64,000 bases of DNA, taken from NCBI GenBank assembly GCA_035048495.1, contig CM068553.1, positions 9,665,259 to 9,729,258 of the forward strand, written 5' to 3'. The notes below the pieces were generated by a model. It saw only the letters and a list, made by a program, of their open reading frames with translations. It searched no databases and had not been told where the DNA came from. Position numbers and translations under genes: made by a program. Numbering within the stretch: position 1 is the first letter of the stretch; every line of letters starts with the position of its first letter. Origin of the DNA: Euptelea pleiosperma. Lineage: Eukaryota; Streptophyta; Magnoliopsida; Ranunculales; Eupteleaceae. This document shows, in pieces, positions 1-11,700 of the stretch.

Positions 1-292
1 TGCAGTCATATGGGGATTGTGGTGGGAAAGAAATAGAAGGATATTCAGAGGAGAAGAAGGCTCACTTCAGGATACAATAATTAGCATCAAGGCTTTCCTT
101 TATAGTTGGGGAAGTATCTCACATGAGATGAGGGGTTGTTTCTTTTCTGAAATGGTGTTTGATTTGAAGCTTTATTGTCTAGATAGTTTGAGTGTTATCT
201 TCCTTTTCCTTTTCTTCTCCTTTTGTACTTTGAGATCTTCTCGATCTCCTTCTTTTAATCAATTCTCTTTGACTTATCAAAAAAAAAAAAAA
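1..292 (+). mobile_element. LINE-type retrotransposon, 3' end only
   Basis: The reading frame opens with a WWERNRRIF block, the signature of the zinc-binding C-terminal region that follows reverse transcriptase in plant LINEs, and continues for about 55 residues before degrading. The unit ends in GACTTATC followed by a run of 13 A, as expected of the 3' end of a LINE made by target-primed reverse transcription. Everything upstream, including the RT core, lies outside the window. The same TTATC-A(n) tail recurs near 27.2, 28.4 and 35.4 kb. Confidence 0.72.
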
Positions 293-399
293 TGCCCCCT
301 CTATTAGCTCCACATCCCATATTTCCTCCCCCTACATTATGATTTGTATAGGCCGAATTGGAGGAAGAACTTCCTTGTGCTATAGACCCAAAACTCATC

Positions 400-1300
400 T
401 TCTTTGTAACTCTCTATTGGTTTTAGGTATCAAAGTTGATTTCCCAAAGAGCATAATAAAGATTGTTGAGCCTGTATTTCTTCAGACTTTATGGCATAAC
501 GGGCAGCAGTTTCCATGGTATCTATCTCCTTAAATGCGATATCTTGTTGAGATAATTTTAAACAATCCAGATACCTTGCGATCCGTTGGTCCGTTGACTC
601 CACTAAATTGGCCCTCGTTAAAGAAATTAATGTTTCCTATAGTCCGTAACACTCCGCTCCCTCTTTCAGATATTCTGACATTGCATATACAAATCTTGCG
701 AGTAATTGAACATAATAATTTTTCTCCTCAACTCATGTCGCATCTTTGCCCACGCATCAATTTTTCTCAAGCCCTGACGAACCCGATCAGATTGTAAGTC
801 ATCCCACCAGATCAAGATGTACCCAACCCGTCTTGTTTCTACCAAGTTGACTCGTCTCGGGTTCTCCATTTTTCTATACTTGAACACCTTCTCAACTTTA
901 GCGAGCCAATCGAGAAAATCGTCCGGTTTGAGTTTCCGTGGAACTCAAGTATGTTCACTTTAGTGCTCAACTCTCGATTTCTGTCCAAGGCACGAAGAAA
1001 TCACTCCTTGTTGAATTTGCAATTCTGCCCACAAGTTGAATCTTGATTTCGACGTCTAGGGTTTCTCATTACCTTCGATCTTGTCGATCAAGAGAAATAT
1101 GACTCTCAATCATCCTCGTAATCTCCTCTGTGTCTTTGTCTATCCATATGTTCATGAGATGATCCGCATCTGTTGTAGTCTAAAGCCCAATGATTATGTA
1201 AGGGATTGGTGTTGGAATCTACCTCTCCACTTGATTCCCCTTGCGATCCACTATCACTCTCCGATACCTCTCTACGCATCACACGGCACATAGTTGATCG
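400..1300 (-). pseudogene. Ty3/gypsy gag remnant
   Basis: Read on the minus strand, 666-887 gives a Ty3 gag-like stretch: VFKYRKM, then ARR/VGYILIWWDDLQSDR, WAKMRHELRRKI and NYSQDLYMQCQNI, matching the retrotransposon gag domain pattern with its central WW. The similarity continues toward about 430 through frameshifts (NLVESTDQRIARYL, then TAARYAIKSEEIQAQQ, the usual region after the gag core). There are several stops, so it is dead. It lies directly downstream, in element orientation, of the primer-binding site at 1422-1433. It is cut off on the left by the LINE tail. Confidence 0.72.
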
Positions 1301-1421
1301 AACTTCTCTGTGAGATCAAGTGGGGATTGCTCCATTCGATCCATCCTAGCTTCATTAAGGGCGCGAACGGTTCTCCTTGGGGGCATCATGAATCCTCGGA
1401 CTGATGACCGGCAAAGCCTGT

Positions 1422-1433
1422 GCTCTAATACCA
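1422..1433 (-). other. Retrotransposon primer-binding site (tRNA-iMet type)
   Basis: The minus strand reads TGGTATTAGAGC, one base from the TGGTATCAGAGC complementary to the 3' end of plant initiator methionine tRNA. It lies a few bases inside the predicted LTR edge, as expected for the gag remnant to its left. Confidence 0.7.
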
Positions 1434-1436
1434 ATT

Positions 1437-1862
1437 TGATGCAAGCTTGGGTGCATAATCCTCAAGGTTACACCAAGAGCTGTGGAAAAACAACGAAACA
1501 ATCCAATCAACAATCTACAACAACGAAGAGGAGAGGAAATCACACTTTAATATATAATCACTGGAGTTCCATGCAAACCATGGACAAGAATTGCACCATA
1601 CCCAATAGGATCCTTCAGCAAGAGAAGAGTTGAAGAAAATTCACTTAATTCAATAATAATGAGTCTCCACACATTTTTGACATCCTTATACTTCTCTCTA
1701 CTAAGCAAATCTCCTACTACAAAGCAACTACTAAAATAATCAAGCACATAAAGGAAAATAACTACATATAGGTGCAAAGAAAGCAAATAAATAAGGCAAC
1801 TAATAAAATAGGAAATGTAGCCACAATCACGTGCCATGATCACAGCCATGCTTGGTTGTGCA
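1437..1862 (-). mobile_element. LTR of the degraded Ty3 element (outer edge approximate)
   Basis: The inner edge (TGATGCAAGC on the plus strand) is set by the adjacent primer-binding site. The outer edge is my estimate, at a CA near 1861, about 110 bases before a BASS exon acceptor. The content is non-coding and AT-rich. The partner LTR is missing. The element appears to sit in an intron of the BASS gene. Confidence 0.5.
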
Positions 1863-1973
1863 GGTCCCAAGTACGTACATTACAATGTCTGCATCAGATA
1901 TTCATGTAAGAAAGATGCAAAATGAAATACGCTGAACTTTTGTGTTCAATTTTGTATGGGCAATCAATTTCAG

Positions 1974-4900
1974 GTACTATGCACCAGCACTGGGGTTTTT
2001 GATGTTTGCTGTTGGGGTTAATTCAAGCGAAAAGGATTTTATTGAAGCATTCAATAGACCAGCAGCTATTTTTGCTGGATATGTTGGGCAGTTTGTCCTA
2101 AAGCCTCTCCTTGGATATTTATTTGGTACCATCTCAGTAACAGTTTTCCATCTCCCGACTGCCCTAGGTGAGGAATTCAATTTGTCATTTTTCTTCTTCC
2201 AAAAATGGCAAAAGGATGGTAGCTTAGTGGTTGTGAATCTCTGAATCAGGTGCGGGGATCATGTTGACATCTTGTGTTAGTGGGGCCCAGCTCTCAAATT
2301 ATGCAACTTTTCTAACAGACCCACCAATGGCCCCTCTAAGCATTGTTATGACATCATTGTCTACCGCCACTGCAGTTTTTGTCACACCAACCTTGTCTCT
2401 GTTGCTTATCGGAAAGAGGTTGCCAGTTGATGTAAAAGGAATGGTTTCCAGTATCATGCAGATTGTAGTTGCGCCCATTGCTGGAGGCCTGCTTTTAAAT
2501 AGGTAACAGTTTTTGCCCTTATTCGTCTTTCCCTTTCAAATTCAAAGGATTTCGAGGTCTTTCACATTAAACAGTCTAGTTTAGTGTGAAAATAGTGTGT
2601 AATTAGTCATGGTCCTTGGGGTATGTTAATATTTTGTGGACTATATTGATTGGAGAGTAATATCCTCACTCGAGTGAGGTAAGTACACAAGCATGTATTG
2701 GTCCTTGTGCTTGGGCCAAGGGGATGGACCAATACAAGGTTGAGTATGCTATTCACTTAAGTTAAGAGATCACTTCCAATGTACTTAACTCAATTTACAG
2801 AATGAGACAATCTCAGTGATCAGTAGACCATCTTGGACCATTCCAAGTGTTAGTTTTCTTTTAATTTAACCGTGTCAATAGATTGACCAGTTGAAAGAAA
2901 TTGATATAAACTTGCCCAGTGCCACTACGACTATTTGCATGTGCTGTTCACATGGGTAAACCCATAGCATGAGAATTATAGACTAAGTACTGTCTAAATG
3001 AAATATCAGGTAACATGGTATACATGTCACCTGGGGGTGAGTTTTGCCAGAGATGATTGAAACCATCTGATCTGTCATTGGATGGTCCAGAAATATTCGG
3101 CGAGTGATCCAGGATAAAGTCTATTAATCAGGTGGTATAATCACCTACTAGAAGGGACACTGCTAATGCCACCACATGCCAATTTGCTTTGTTTATAGAC
3201 AGTGATTACAGTCTATGATACTCGGACTACTAGATATACTCTTTTCATGTGCAATAGAATGATAAGTCAGTTTGATTTTCTTACTGTTTCCCCTCTGTAC
3301 ACAACAGGTTCTTTCCCTGGATTTGTGATGCGATCAGGCCGTTGTTGCCACCACTATCTGTGTTTGTAACAGCTCTTTGTGTTGGTTCACCACTTGCAAT
3401 AAATATAGAAGCCGTACTATCCCCTTTTGGGATAACCATTTTGTTGCTCATTATTGGATTTCACTTGTCATCTTTTGTTGCTGGGTATTTCCTTACTGGC
3501 CTCATCTTCCATAAGGCACCTGATGTGAAAGCCCTGCAAAGAACAATGTCATTTGAGACAGGTTTCACACTTTTCTAACATCATCTGTCATATTCAAAAT
3601 ACCATTTTGATAGCAAATTCAGTTTTTATGCAGGGATGCAAAGCAGTCTTCTTGCCCTTGCACTTGCAAACAGGTTTTTCCAAGATCCACTTGTGGGTGT
3701 GCCACCAGCAATCTCTGTAAGTCAATAATTAGTCTCATTTACCAATTTTATACTATGTTCTTCCCCCCCAAAAGTCTGTCTGTGAAACATGTCAGCTTTC
3801 TATTAGGAAGAAAGCAAGGGTGTTGGCCACTGATACATGTGAGGCTGTATTAGTAGATCCAACATAATTTAGTGATTGAATGGTGTTGGATTCACCACAA
3901 TTTATGTCACGTTACTAAGGTTTTTCCAGTTAGAGGCGAATGTAATGTGACTGTTGGGTCAGAGTTAACCACAGATAGACTACACTCTGGAGTGGAGTAA
4001 ACCTCAATATTTTATTACTTCTTTCTTCCCTTTTTTGGTACTACACGTTCTCTATTTATAGCCTCCCTCAAGAGAAGATGTACATTAGCAAAAGATAAGA
4101 CCTAAGAGAACAATGAATCTAAAAGACTAACAGCTGGTCTACAACTGCCAACTCAGCTAACAAATCTAGCTAACAACTTATTCAAACACAATAACAAACG
4201 AAAACCGATTCTTCAAGATGGCTGGTGAAGGGATCCCTTGGTGAAGGCTGGTGAACACGTGGCCCTCCACGATGGTGTGATCTCAACAATCCGTCCCGCT
4301 TGAATGGAGGTTTGTCCTCGAGCCTGAAAAGATGGGAACCGTTCCCGGAATGATTGATATTCTTCCCAAGTAGCATCATCCTGGGAAAATCCCTCCCAAT
4401 GGACCAAGACTTTGGTGATTGCCTTATTATTCTTCTTGAAAAGGCCACGTTGCAAGATAGCCTCAGGACGCTAATCAGTGAGTCCAGAGTCCATGACGGG
4501 AGGAAAGCTAGTGACTGGTGAGATGAATCACCCAATTTCTTCGTTAGGCAAAATACATGAAAGACAAGGTGGATTGAAGATGCATGTAATCCGAATTTAT
4601 ATGCTACTTTACCCACTCGATTGATGATTTGATAGGGCTCATAGAAACATGGAAAAAGCTTGTGGGAAGAGCGGACAACCACAAATGTTTGGCGATATGG
4701 CTGAAGTCGTAGAAAAACCCAATCGCCAATCTGAAACGTCCTTTTCGTCCTTTTTTTATCGACACAAGTTTTCATCCTTGACTAGGCCATGCTGAGGTTA
4801 TCTTGGAGGAGTCGTAGGTTATGATCACGATCCCGAAGTGCTGGATCAACGGAGTGAACATTAGTAGATCCGGGCAAATAGGTATCAATTCGTGGGGGTG

Positions 4901-7900
4901 GACGGCCTCGAATGGTGTCATCCGAATTGCAGAATGGTAGGTGGTGTTGTACCACCACTCGGCCCATGGAAAATATTGAGCCCAATGAGAAGCTCGATCG
5001 CTAGCGAAACACCATAAATAAGCCTCCAAGGTTCAATTTACTACCTCAGTTTGCTCATCTGTTTGTGGATGGTAAGCTGAACGTTTGCATAATTCGGTTC
5101 CCTGTAGAGTGAAATAACTTATCCAGAATTTACTTAAAAAAATTGGGTCACAGTCACAAACGATTGTACGTGGCATGTCATGGAGTCGAGCTATGTCATG
5201 GACAAAGACTTCAGCAATAGTTGTAGTAGAATATGGATGAGCAATAGTAGAAAAGTGGGCATATTTGGATAGCCTGTCTACAACCACAAAGATAGAGTTT
5301 TTCCTTGATGAACGAGGTAGTCCATCAATAAAATCCATAGAAATGCCCTGCCATATTACCTCTGGAATGGGTAGTGGTTGAAGTAAACCTGGTGGAGAGA
5401 TAAATTGTCTTGTTCCTTTGACATATATCGCATTCGGCCACAAATTTGGTCACATCTGATCGAAGGGTAGGCCAATAGAAATTATAAGATATTCTCTTAA
5501 ATGATCGGAGAAAACTTGAATGCCCATCGATTGGTGAAGAATGAAATTCCTGTAGAATTTGGTGTCTCCAAGATGTTGGTACCACAACACGACCTTGGAA
5601 ATAGAGGATGCCATTGGTCCATGTGTAGGAAGTATCCGGACAAGTGCCATTTCATAGTTGTATGACGATTGAAGAGAAGACATGATCAGATTCATAATCA
5701 CGTCCCAACTCTTGTAACTCTGAAAAGACAGGAGAAGAAATGGCATGAATTTCGGTTACCTCTAGTAGCCGTGAGAGAGCATCAGCTGTAGAATTCTTTG
5801 ACCCTTTTCTGTACACAATCTCCTAATCAAAGCCAAGAAGTCTAGTTAACCATCGTTGTTGCTCCAAAGAAGATAAATGTTGTGCCACAGAAAACTTTAG
5901 GGTGCGGTGATCAGTAATGATTTTGAAATGGTGACCCAAGAGATAAGGCCTCCATTTTGTGAATACAAAAACGATAGCAAGCATTTCCTTGTCATAGACT
6001 GAGAGACTCAAATTTCTCCCAGGTAAGGCTTTGCTTGCAAAGGCTAGAGGTCACCCTTCTTGGGATAGTATTGTGCCAATACCGACAGCAGAAGCATCTG
6101 TTTCAATACAGAATGTTTTGATAAAATTAGGAAGACCAAGCACAGGCGTGGTGGTCATGGCACATTTCAATGAGTGAAATGCTTCCTCAGATTCTCCAGA
6201 CCAATGAAAGGCATCCTTTTTTAGAAGATCTGTAAGTGGTCGAGCTAACTTCCCATAATCACGAACAAATTTCCTATAATAGCCCGAGTCCCAAAAAACC
6301 TCTTAAAGACTTTAAATTGGTTGGGCATGGCCAGTCCAACATACATTGGATCTTGGAGGGGTCGACGGCAACTCCATTAGCTAAAATAAAAATGTCCAAA
6401 GTATTTCAACGATTCACGGGCAAATGAACACTTCTTTTGACAAATAGCTGGTGTGCTTTCAGATGTTCAAGAACGAGCCTGAGATGGTTAATATGCTCCA
6501 AAAGAGATTGGCTATAGATCAAGATGTCATCAAAAAAAACCAATACAAACTTACGCAACATGTGTTTAAAAACATGGTTCATCAAGGACTGAAATGTTGA
6601 TGGCGCATTAGATAGCCCGAAAGGCATTACTAAGAATTCGTAATGCCCTTCATGGGTCCTGAAGGCTGTCTTATGGACATCGGGCTCCACTCCCGTATTT
6701 GATGATAACCAGACCTAAGATCCAATTTTGTGAATATTGTTGCTCCATGCAACTCATTTAGAAGTTCATCTATGACTGGAATGGGAAATCGGTCCTTGAC
6801 CGTGACGTGGTTTAGAGCCCTATAGTCCACACACATGCGCCATGTGCCATCCTTTTTCTAGACAAGAAGTACCGGCGAAGAGTATGGACTAGCTATATGA
6901 CGTATAATTCTCGTATTCAACATCTCTTGGACTATTTTTTCAATCTCATTTTTTTGGATGTGTGGATACATGTACTGTCTTACATTTTACTAGATGGCTT
7001 CCTGGAAGCAAGGGAATTTGGTGATCTTGAGCACGAGGAGGCGGCAACCCGGTTGGAGTTTCAAATACGTTAGGGAAATCTTTCAAGAGTATGTCCACGT
7101 CTGGATGTATAGGTTGATTGTCATTTTCAGATATGGCCATGATCTGAATCATCAATCCAAATTTTTCTTGAGAGAGTAGTCTGGCCATCACCCTGCATTC
7201 GGCAATCTAGGGTTTGGAAGCTTGATGACCAACCAGCTGGGGTTTGCTCCCATTCACAGTGAACGACATTGTCTTGTGATTGAAGTCCCACGAAATAGCA
7301 CCCAAGGATCTCAACCACTGAGCCCCTAACACCATATCACAACCACTAACTGGTAGTAAAAAAAATTCAATGGAAAATTGATAACCCTATATATTTACCG
7401 CCACGGGACTAATTTGTCCATTGCTATGGATTATTGTCCCATCGGCTACCAATACGCGAAATGGTTCACTATTTTCCACCAACTATCAGCAAAGTTTAGC
7501 TATGTGAGGACTCAAAAAATTGTGAGTGGATCCTGAGTCAATTAGGACCGACACTTTTTGCTTTTTAATGAACCCTTCGACCCACACAGTTTCTGGTTTA
7601 ACTGCACCAGTTAGTGCATAAATGGATATTGATGGTGATGGATTCTCCTCGGTTGGCTCAAGTGGGCCATCGTCCTCCTCATCAGATGGCCATTCACCAT
7701 CTAGTTGAGGGTTAATACGCTTATGTCCAGGACGAAAAAATTCATCATAGTTGAAGCAGAGCCCTTTACTGCGATGTTCTTGGATTTCTGAAGGAGTTAA
7801 CCTTCGAATCGGAGGCAAAGCCATTTGGGGTTTAGTGATGGCGCGAGACACAGGTGGCGGAGTGGAAGAGGCGTTGACAATGTTCGGACGTGAAGTACTC

Positions 7901-10126
7901 CACCGGTTGCGTTGTCTTAATAAAAACTTCTCCTCTTGAACTCTGGCTATACCAATGGCAGATGCCAGACTAGTGGGCCTAAAGGAGTGCACTTCGTGAA
8001 GGATTTCATCCTTAAGCCCGCTAATAAAACACCCCATTAATTGATTTTTGGTCCAATCAGAAGCTATGCATGCTAGTCGTTCAAATTGCATCTGGTAGTC
8101 ACTCACCGTAGTGGTTTGTCGGAGCTTGGCTAAAGTCCCTTGAAAATTTTCATACACAGATGGACCGAAGCGTGACATAATAGCTTCTAAGAAGTCCTCC
8201 CATGTTAAGAAACGTTGTTGACACTCATGCCAATTGAACCATGGTGTAGCATCTCCCTCTAGGTGGAAAGATGCGATCTCCACCTTTTGATCATCCGAAG
8301 TTTGATGGTACCAAAAGAACCTATCTGCCTGAGAAATCCAATCTAGTGGGTTGGTTCCATTAAACTTGGGAAAATCCAACTTCAGCGTTCTTAGTCGCAT
8401 GGTGGGTGGATTAGGAGTTGGACGTACCTGAGCATGCGAAGGTTCCTCACCAATTTGAACCGGTGACTTGGCCCCTACTCTTAGCTGTTGTATTTCCTCA
8501 AGAATCAACTTTTGGAAATCCTGTTGCTTGGCTGCCATATCGTTGATGGAGTCTTGGACTTCTTGGAATCTTGCTGTCATTTCATCCTTATGCTGTTGTA
8601 GATCCCACTCCACAGGGTTCAACTCTTGAGTAGAGTTGATTGTTTTTGGACCCATGATCGAATGCTCTGATACCAATTGTTGGGTTAGAGTTAACCACAG
8701 ATAGACTACTCTATGGAGTGGAGTAAACCTCAATATTTTATTACTTCTTTTCTTCCCTTTTTTGGTACTACACGTTCTCTATATATAGCCTCCGTCAAGA
8801 GAAGACATACATTAGCAAAAGAAAAGACCTAAGAGACCTATGAATCTAAAAGACTAACAGCTGGTCTACAACTGCCAACTCAGCTAGCAAATCTAGCTAA
8901 CAACTTATTCAAACACGATAACAAACAAAGACCGATTCTTCAGGATGGCTGGTGAGGGGATCCATTGGTGAAGGATGGTGAACACGTGGCCCTCCAAGAT
9001 GGTGTGACCTCAACAGGGACACTAAGTGGGGTAAGTATATCACCTCCTGATCATGAGTTGGATGGTGCCAGAATCACTAATTCAGGTAACATGTATCAGT
9101 AATCAACTACCTATCTAACCTCCTTTAATCTATATGCTATGTATGCAGCGCATAATGATCACATATATGGATCATCAGATATATCTATATCATGCATTCT
9201 TGAAGTTGAGCAGTAAATTTTAAATTCATGCCAATGGTCCCTGGAGATAAGTACAGGAAACATAGGTGCATTGATTATACAACATGATTGCATTTAGCAA
9301 TGGATAAGCTGGTGTTCAAACTAAAAAGGTGTTTTCAAGACAGAAATTGGAAACCAAATACTATTCATTTGCATTCTAATCTGCATGTGAATCTCCAGTT
9401 ACAATTTTTTTTTTTTTTGCTAATTGCAAAACAAGGAAGCTCCTCATGAAGAATAAAGTGGTGCCAGGAAATGATTGTTTTCTCCCAAAGTCTAGCTGTT
9501 ATACTGCTTTCAACAATAGATGGAGACTCATATTCTATAGCTGACTAATTTGGAAAGCTCTGGCCATTTGACATCAAAGAAAAGCTTGTGAAATTCAAAG
9601 ATATTCATGCATTCTGTAAATGTTTTACTGGGCATCTTATTTCAGTTCAAACCTAAGCCTGCCCTTAATCTGGATAGAGTACAAAGAAGAAAAGAATACA
9701 TTCACTGAAGTAGACCAGGGAGAGACAACAAAGGCTGCCTTATTCGTTTCTCCCAAAATGTGGTAGACTTGCAATGCTGTAATGATAAAAATTAACTGCT
9801 GCCTGAAAATAGAAACTAGACCACTTAACCACCTTAATTTTTCAAAATGTAATCGAAAATTTTAGTAGAAGATATTATTTTTTAATAAACCATTGCATTT
9901 TAGATGGTATATTATATATACATAACGAAAGAGTGCACATTATGTGGCACATACCTTTGTTTCCTTGTCTACCATACCCGTTAATCAAAACTTCTTATAT
10001 TTGAGAATTGCGGGGCTTTGTTGAGCAGCTCTCACTATTGCTGTGGGTTTGCAGGTTGTGATCATGTCTCTGATGGGATTCTCTCTTGTCATGCTATGGG
10101 CTAAGAAGAAGGAAATTTCAGTGTGA
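1974..10126 (+). CDS. BASS5/BASS6-type sodium/metabolite cotransporter, plastid; five 3' exons
   Basis: Exons, each flanked by AG and GT and joined in phase: 1974-2167, 2250-2502, 3308-3561, 3634-3716, 10055-10126 (TGA stop). The joined product, about 285 residues, follows the bile acid:sodium symporter family: [16 protein letters not shown], then [49 protein letters not shown], and a last hydrophobic segment ending AKKKEISV. Wording of these blocks is closest, from memory, to Arabidopsis BASS5 (2-keto acid transport in Met chain elongation) and BASS6 (glycolate/glycerate export); outside Brassicales a BASS6-like role is likelier, which is inference. It should reside in the chloroplast inner envelope. 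The transit peptide and first membrane helices lie upstream of the window or beyond the retroelement at 0.4-1.86 kb. The last intron is about 6.3 kb because it holds a Ty3 chromovirus. Confidence 0.88.
3952..4288 (-). repeat. 3' LTR of the chromovirus
   Basis: This copy begins TGTTGGGTC and ends CTCAACA on the plus strand. It matches 8678-9015 with few differences, so the insertion is not ancient. Confidence 0.9.
4213..7318 (-). pseudogene. Chromovirus pol: RT, RNase H, integrase, chromodomain (interrupted)
   Basis: Minus-strand blocks run in pol order. RT (about 6406-6836): [46 protein letters not shown] and the active-site block [12 protein letters not shown]. RNase H (about 5823-6011): DKEMLAIV and TDHRTLKF. 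Integrase: an N-terminal zinc-binding region (about 5385-5585), then the core (5033-5443) with the three acidic residues in [17 protein letters not shown] and TDEQTEVVN. The C-terminal region with chromodomain lies at about 4213-4775. Frameshifts and stops separate the blocks, so this copy cannot make a continuous polyprotein. Confidence 0.88.
7486..8655 (-). CDS. Chromovirus gag and start of protease
   Basis: An uninterrupted minus-strand frame starts at MGPKTINST, just inside the primer-binding site. I prefer this ATG to the upstream one within the LTR. It has a coiled N-terminal stretch, then the gag core ([20 protein letters not shown], then [28 protein letters not shown]), which forms the virus-like particle. 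The zinc knuckle is damaged: [15 protein letters not shown] has lost the second and last cysteines expected of CCHC. The frame runs into protease with the aspartate motif [12 protein letters not shown], then stops at 7486. The 390 open codons contrast with the broken pol. Confidence 0.85.
   Translation of the reverse strand: MGPKTINSTQELNPVEWDLQQHKDEMTARFQEVQDSINDMAAKQQDFQKLILEEIQQLRVGAKSPVQIGEEPSHAQVRPTPNPPTMRLRTLKLDFPKFNGTNPLDWISQADRFFWYHQTSDDQKVEIASFHLEGDATPWFNWHECQQRFLTWEDFLEAIMSRFGPSVYENFQGTLAKLRQTTTVSDYQMQFERLACIASDWTKNQLMGCFISGLKDEILHEVHSFRPTSLASAIGIARVQEEKFLLRQRNRWSTSRPNIVNASSTPPPVSRAITKPQMALPPIRRLTPSEIQEHRSKGLCFNYDEFFRPGHKRINPQLDGEWPSDEEDDGPLEPTEENPSPSISIYALTGAVKPETVWVEGFIKKQKVSVLIDSGSTHNFLSPHIAKLC
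8664..8675 (-). other. Primer-binding site of the chromovirus
   Basis: The minus strand reads TGGTATCAGAGC, the exact 12-base complement used with plant initiator tRNA-Met. It is two bases inside the 5' LTR. Confidence 0.9.
8678..9015 (-). repeat. 5' LTR of the chromovirus
   Basis: TGTTGGGTT...CTCAACA, paired with 3952-4288. It contains a TATATATAG stretch that may be the LTR promoter. Confidence 0.9.
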
Positions 10127-11381
10127 TGTACAGTACTTCGATGAACATTATGTAGCCACTCTTTTTAACAGGTCTTCCAAAGCTATTACAAAGCATACGT
10201 TAGCACGACTCAAATTGTCAATGGAGCACTTAAGGTGGAACCGGTTGTTGCAGTGGCTCTGAGACTCTTGAGTTCATAGGTAATAACCAAAACATTTCTC
10301 CCTCCCCTATTAGAGAAACTGTTGCACTGCAGACCAAGTTTCTTTTGTGAAGGCCCCAAAGTACTAATGCTACGTGCATTCAAAAGAGAAGGCCTTTTGA
10401 TGCTGGTGGGTGTGGCTTAAACCAGTGTTGTCAAAGCTCCACCTAAAATAGGACCTAAGCAGGCTCTAGTACAAAAGCGGTCTCCTAGGAACTCTCATGT
10501 TCTAAGGTGCTAGGTGGACTCTTAATTTCTATCTTTTTTTAGTAGACATGCTATGCCTATAATGCCTACAGATACAAATACGATTTGAGTGCCTTCCAAT
10601 TTGATAGAACTTTTTAATTTGAAAGTAGATTTCCAGATTAACTACTCTGTAAAATTTTATTAAAATCTAGTTTGATTCGGTCGTCTAGATAGAAGCGAAA
10701 GTCAATACATTTTTGGGTTTTATACCTTCCAAATCATTGAATAAATAAATAAATTTTTACAATATTATTTGTATTTCATTAATATATGAAATCATCATCT
10801 ACAGCCTTATCGCAAATGTTTGGAATCGCAACTTGAATGCTATTTCGCCATTATTACTATGAAATAAGTAATTAAATTATCGTCTAGGCTTCCCATAGGC
10901 TGCGCCTAGGTATTGCGTCGCCCCCTTTTGCCTAAGCATTGCCTAACGCTTTCGACTAAACTAATCTGAACTTGTTTCAGATAAAAATTATTGTATTTTT
11001 CTTTCTCTTGTTGCTCATTGGATAAAAACTGTTTTGGGAGAATTGTATTGTGCTGCCTTCGTCGATTTAATTGTGTACCACCTTTTTTTTTCCCATTACA
11101 TGCTCAAGATTTGATAAGCCTGTATTGTGACTAATGTTACAAGAATCTTCTATTTGGGCTTGCTGCTTCTATGTGAAAGTTTACATCTTTTGGAGATATG
11201 GTGAAGGAGAACCTCATTGAGCATCCATGGGGAACTGTAGTTATGTGGAGCAGAGTTCTCTATTGGTTTGTTTACTATTTCATTGAATTTTCTAACAATT
11301 CCAGATTAGGTATGAGACCATTGTCGATACTCACTTGGTTGCATTGAATGTGTTGTGGACATTATACGTGTGCATTTCGGA
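10127..11381. other. BASS 3' flank with no recognisable gene
   Basis: This follows the BASS stop codon and should hold its 3'UTR. A second AG-like acceptor (TTTTTAACAG near 10175) could mean a UTR intron. From about 10430 to 10970 the sequence is rich in CCTAGG/GCCTAAGC words on both strands, like an old repeat, but I found no clear termini. Nothing coding is visible. Confidence 0.4.
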
Positions 11382-11700
11382 TAGGGGTGTCAACGGGTAG
11401 GTTTCGGTTCTGGGTACCAAACAAGTGGTTTCAGTTCTGGAACCGATAAATATCCGACTCTCCTATTAGGTATCGGCTACCTGTATGTTGTATAAAGAAA
11501 GACATCTTTAGCACTACTATATGCGTTGGTTCCGGGTCCTATCAGTTTCGGTTCTGATTCGGTCTGTGTTCTAGTGTACTCGGAACCAGGACCTACCATA
11601 TTTTTCGGTTCGGGTCTTTTTTATTCCAGTTATAAAATAACTAGTCTCAGAACTGGAATAATTGAGTTGGCTCTGAATATACTGGCAACTGACCCGACCC
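11382..11700 (+). mobile_element. GGTTC-rich hAT-like element, one end
   Basis: It begins TAGGGGTGTCAACGGG, the terminus shared with 58136 and 62247, followed by degenerate GGTTCTGG/GAACTGG words and a TATTAGGTATCGGC stretch like that near 21060 and 62400. The opposite terminus is not found. 11700-13600 holds no gene I can support, only short chance frames; 12165-12300 has a weak TTATAACGG-family piece ending GTTTAAACCAT. Confidence 0.5.

Larger units (their letters stand above)
3952..9015 (-). mobile_element. Full-length Ty3/gypsy chromovirus (Reina-like size) in a BASS intron
   Basis: Near-identical LTRs (3952-4288 and 8678-9015, about 337 bp, TGTTGGG...CAACA) bound a 5,064-bp element on the minus strand. 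Flanking 5-mers GTGAC (3947-3951) and GGGAC (9016-9020) are a target duplication with one change. A tRNA-iMet primer site lies at 8664-8675. The order is gag, protease, RT, RNase H, integrase and a C-terminal chromodomain-like block ([16 protein letters not shown]), which places it among chromoviruses; a length near 5 kb suggests the Reina group. It inserted antisense to the host gene. Confidence 0.92.

Noticed and set aside
4182..4775. Host chromodomain protein gene
   Set aside because: The chromodomain-like block is the C-terminus of the chromovirus integrase and lies between its LTRs.
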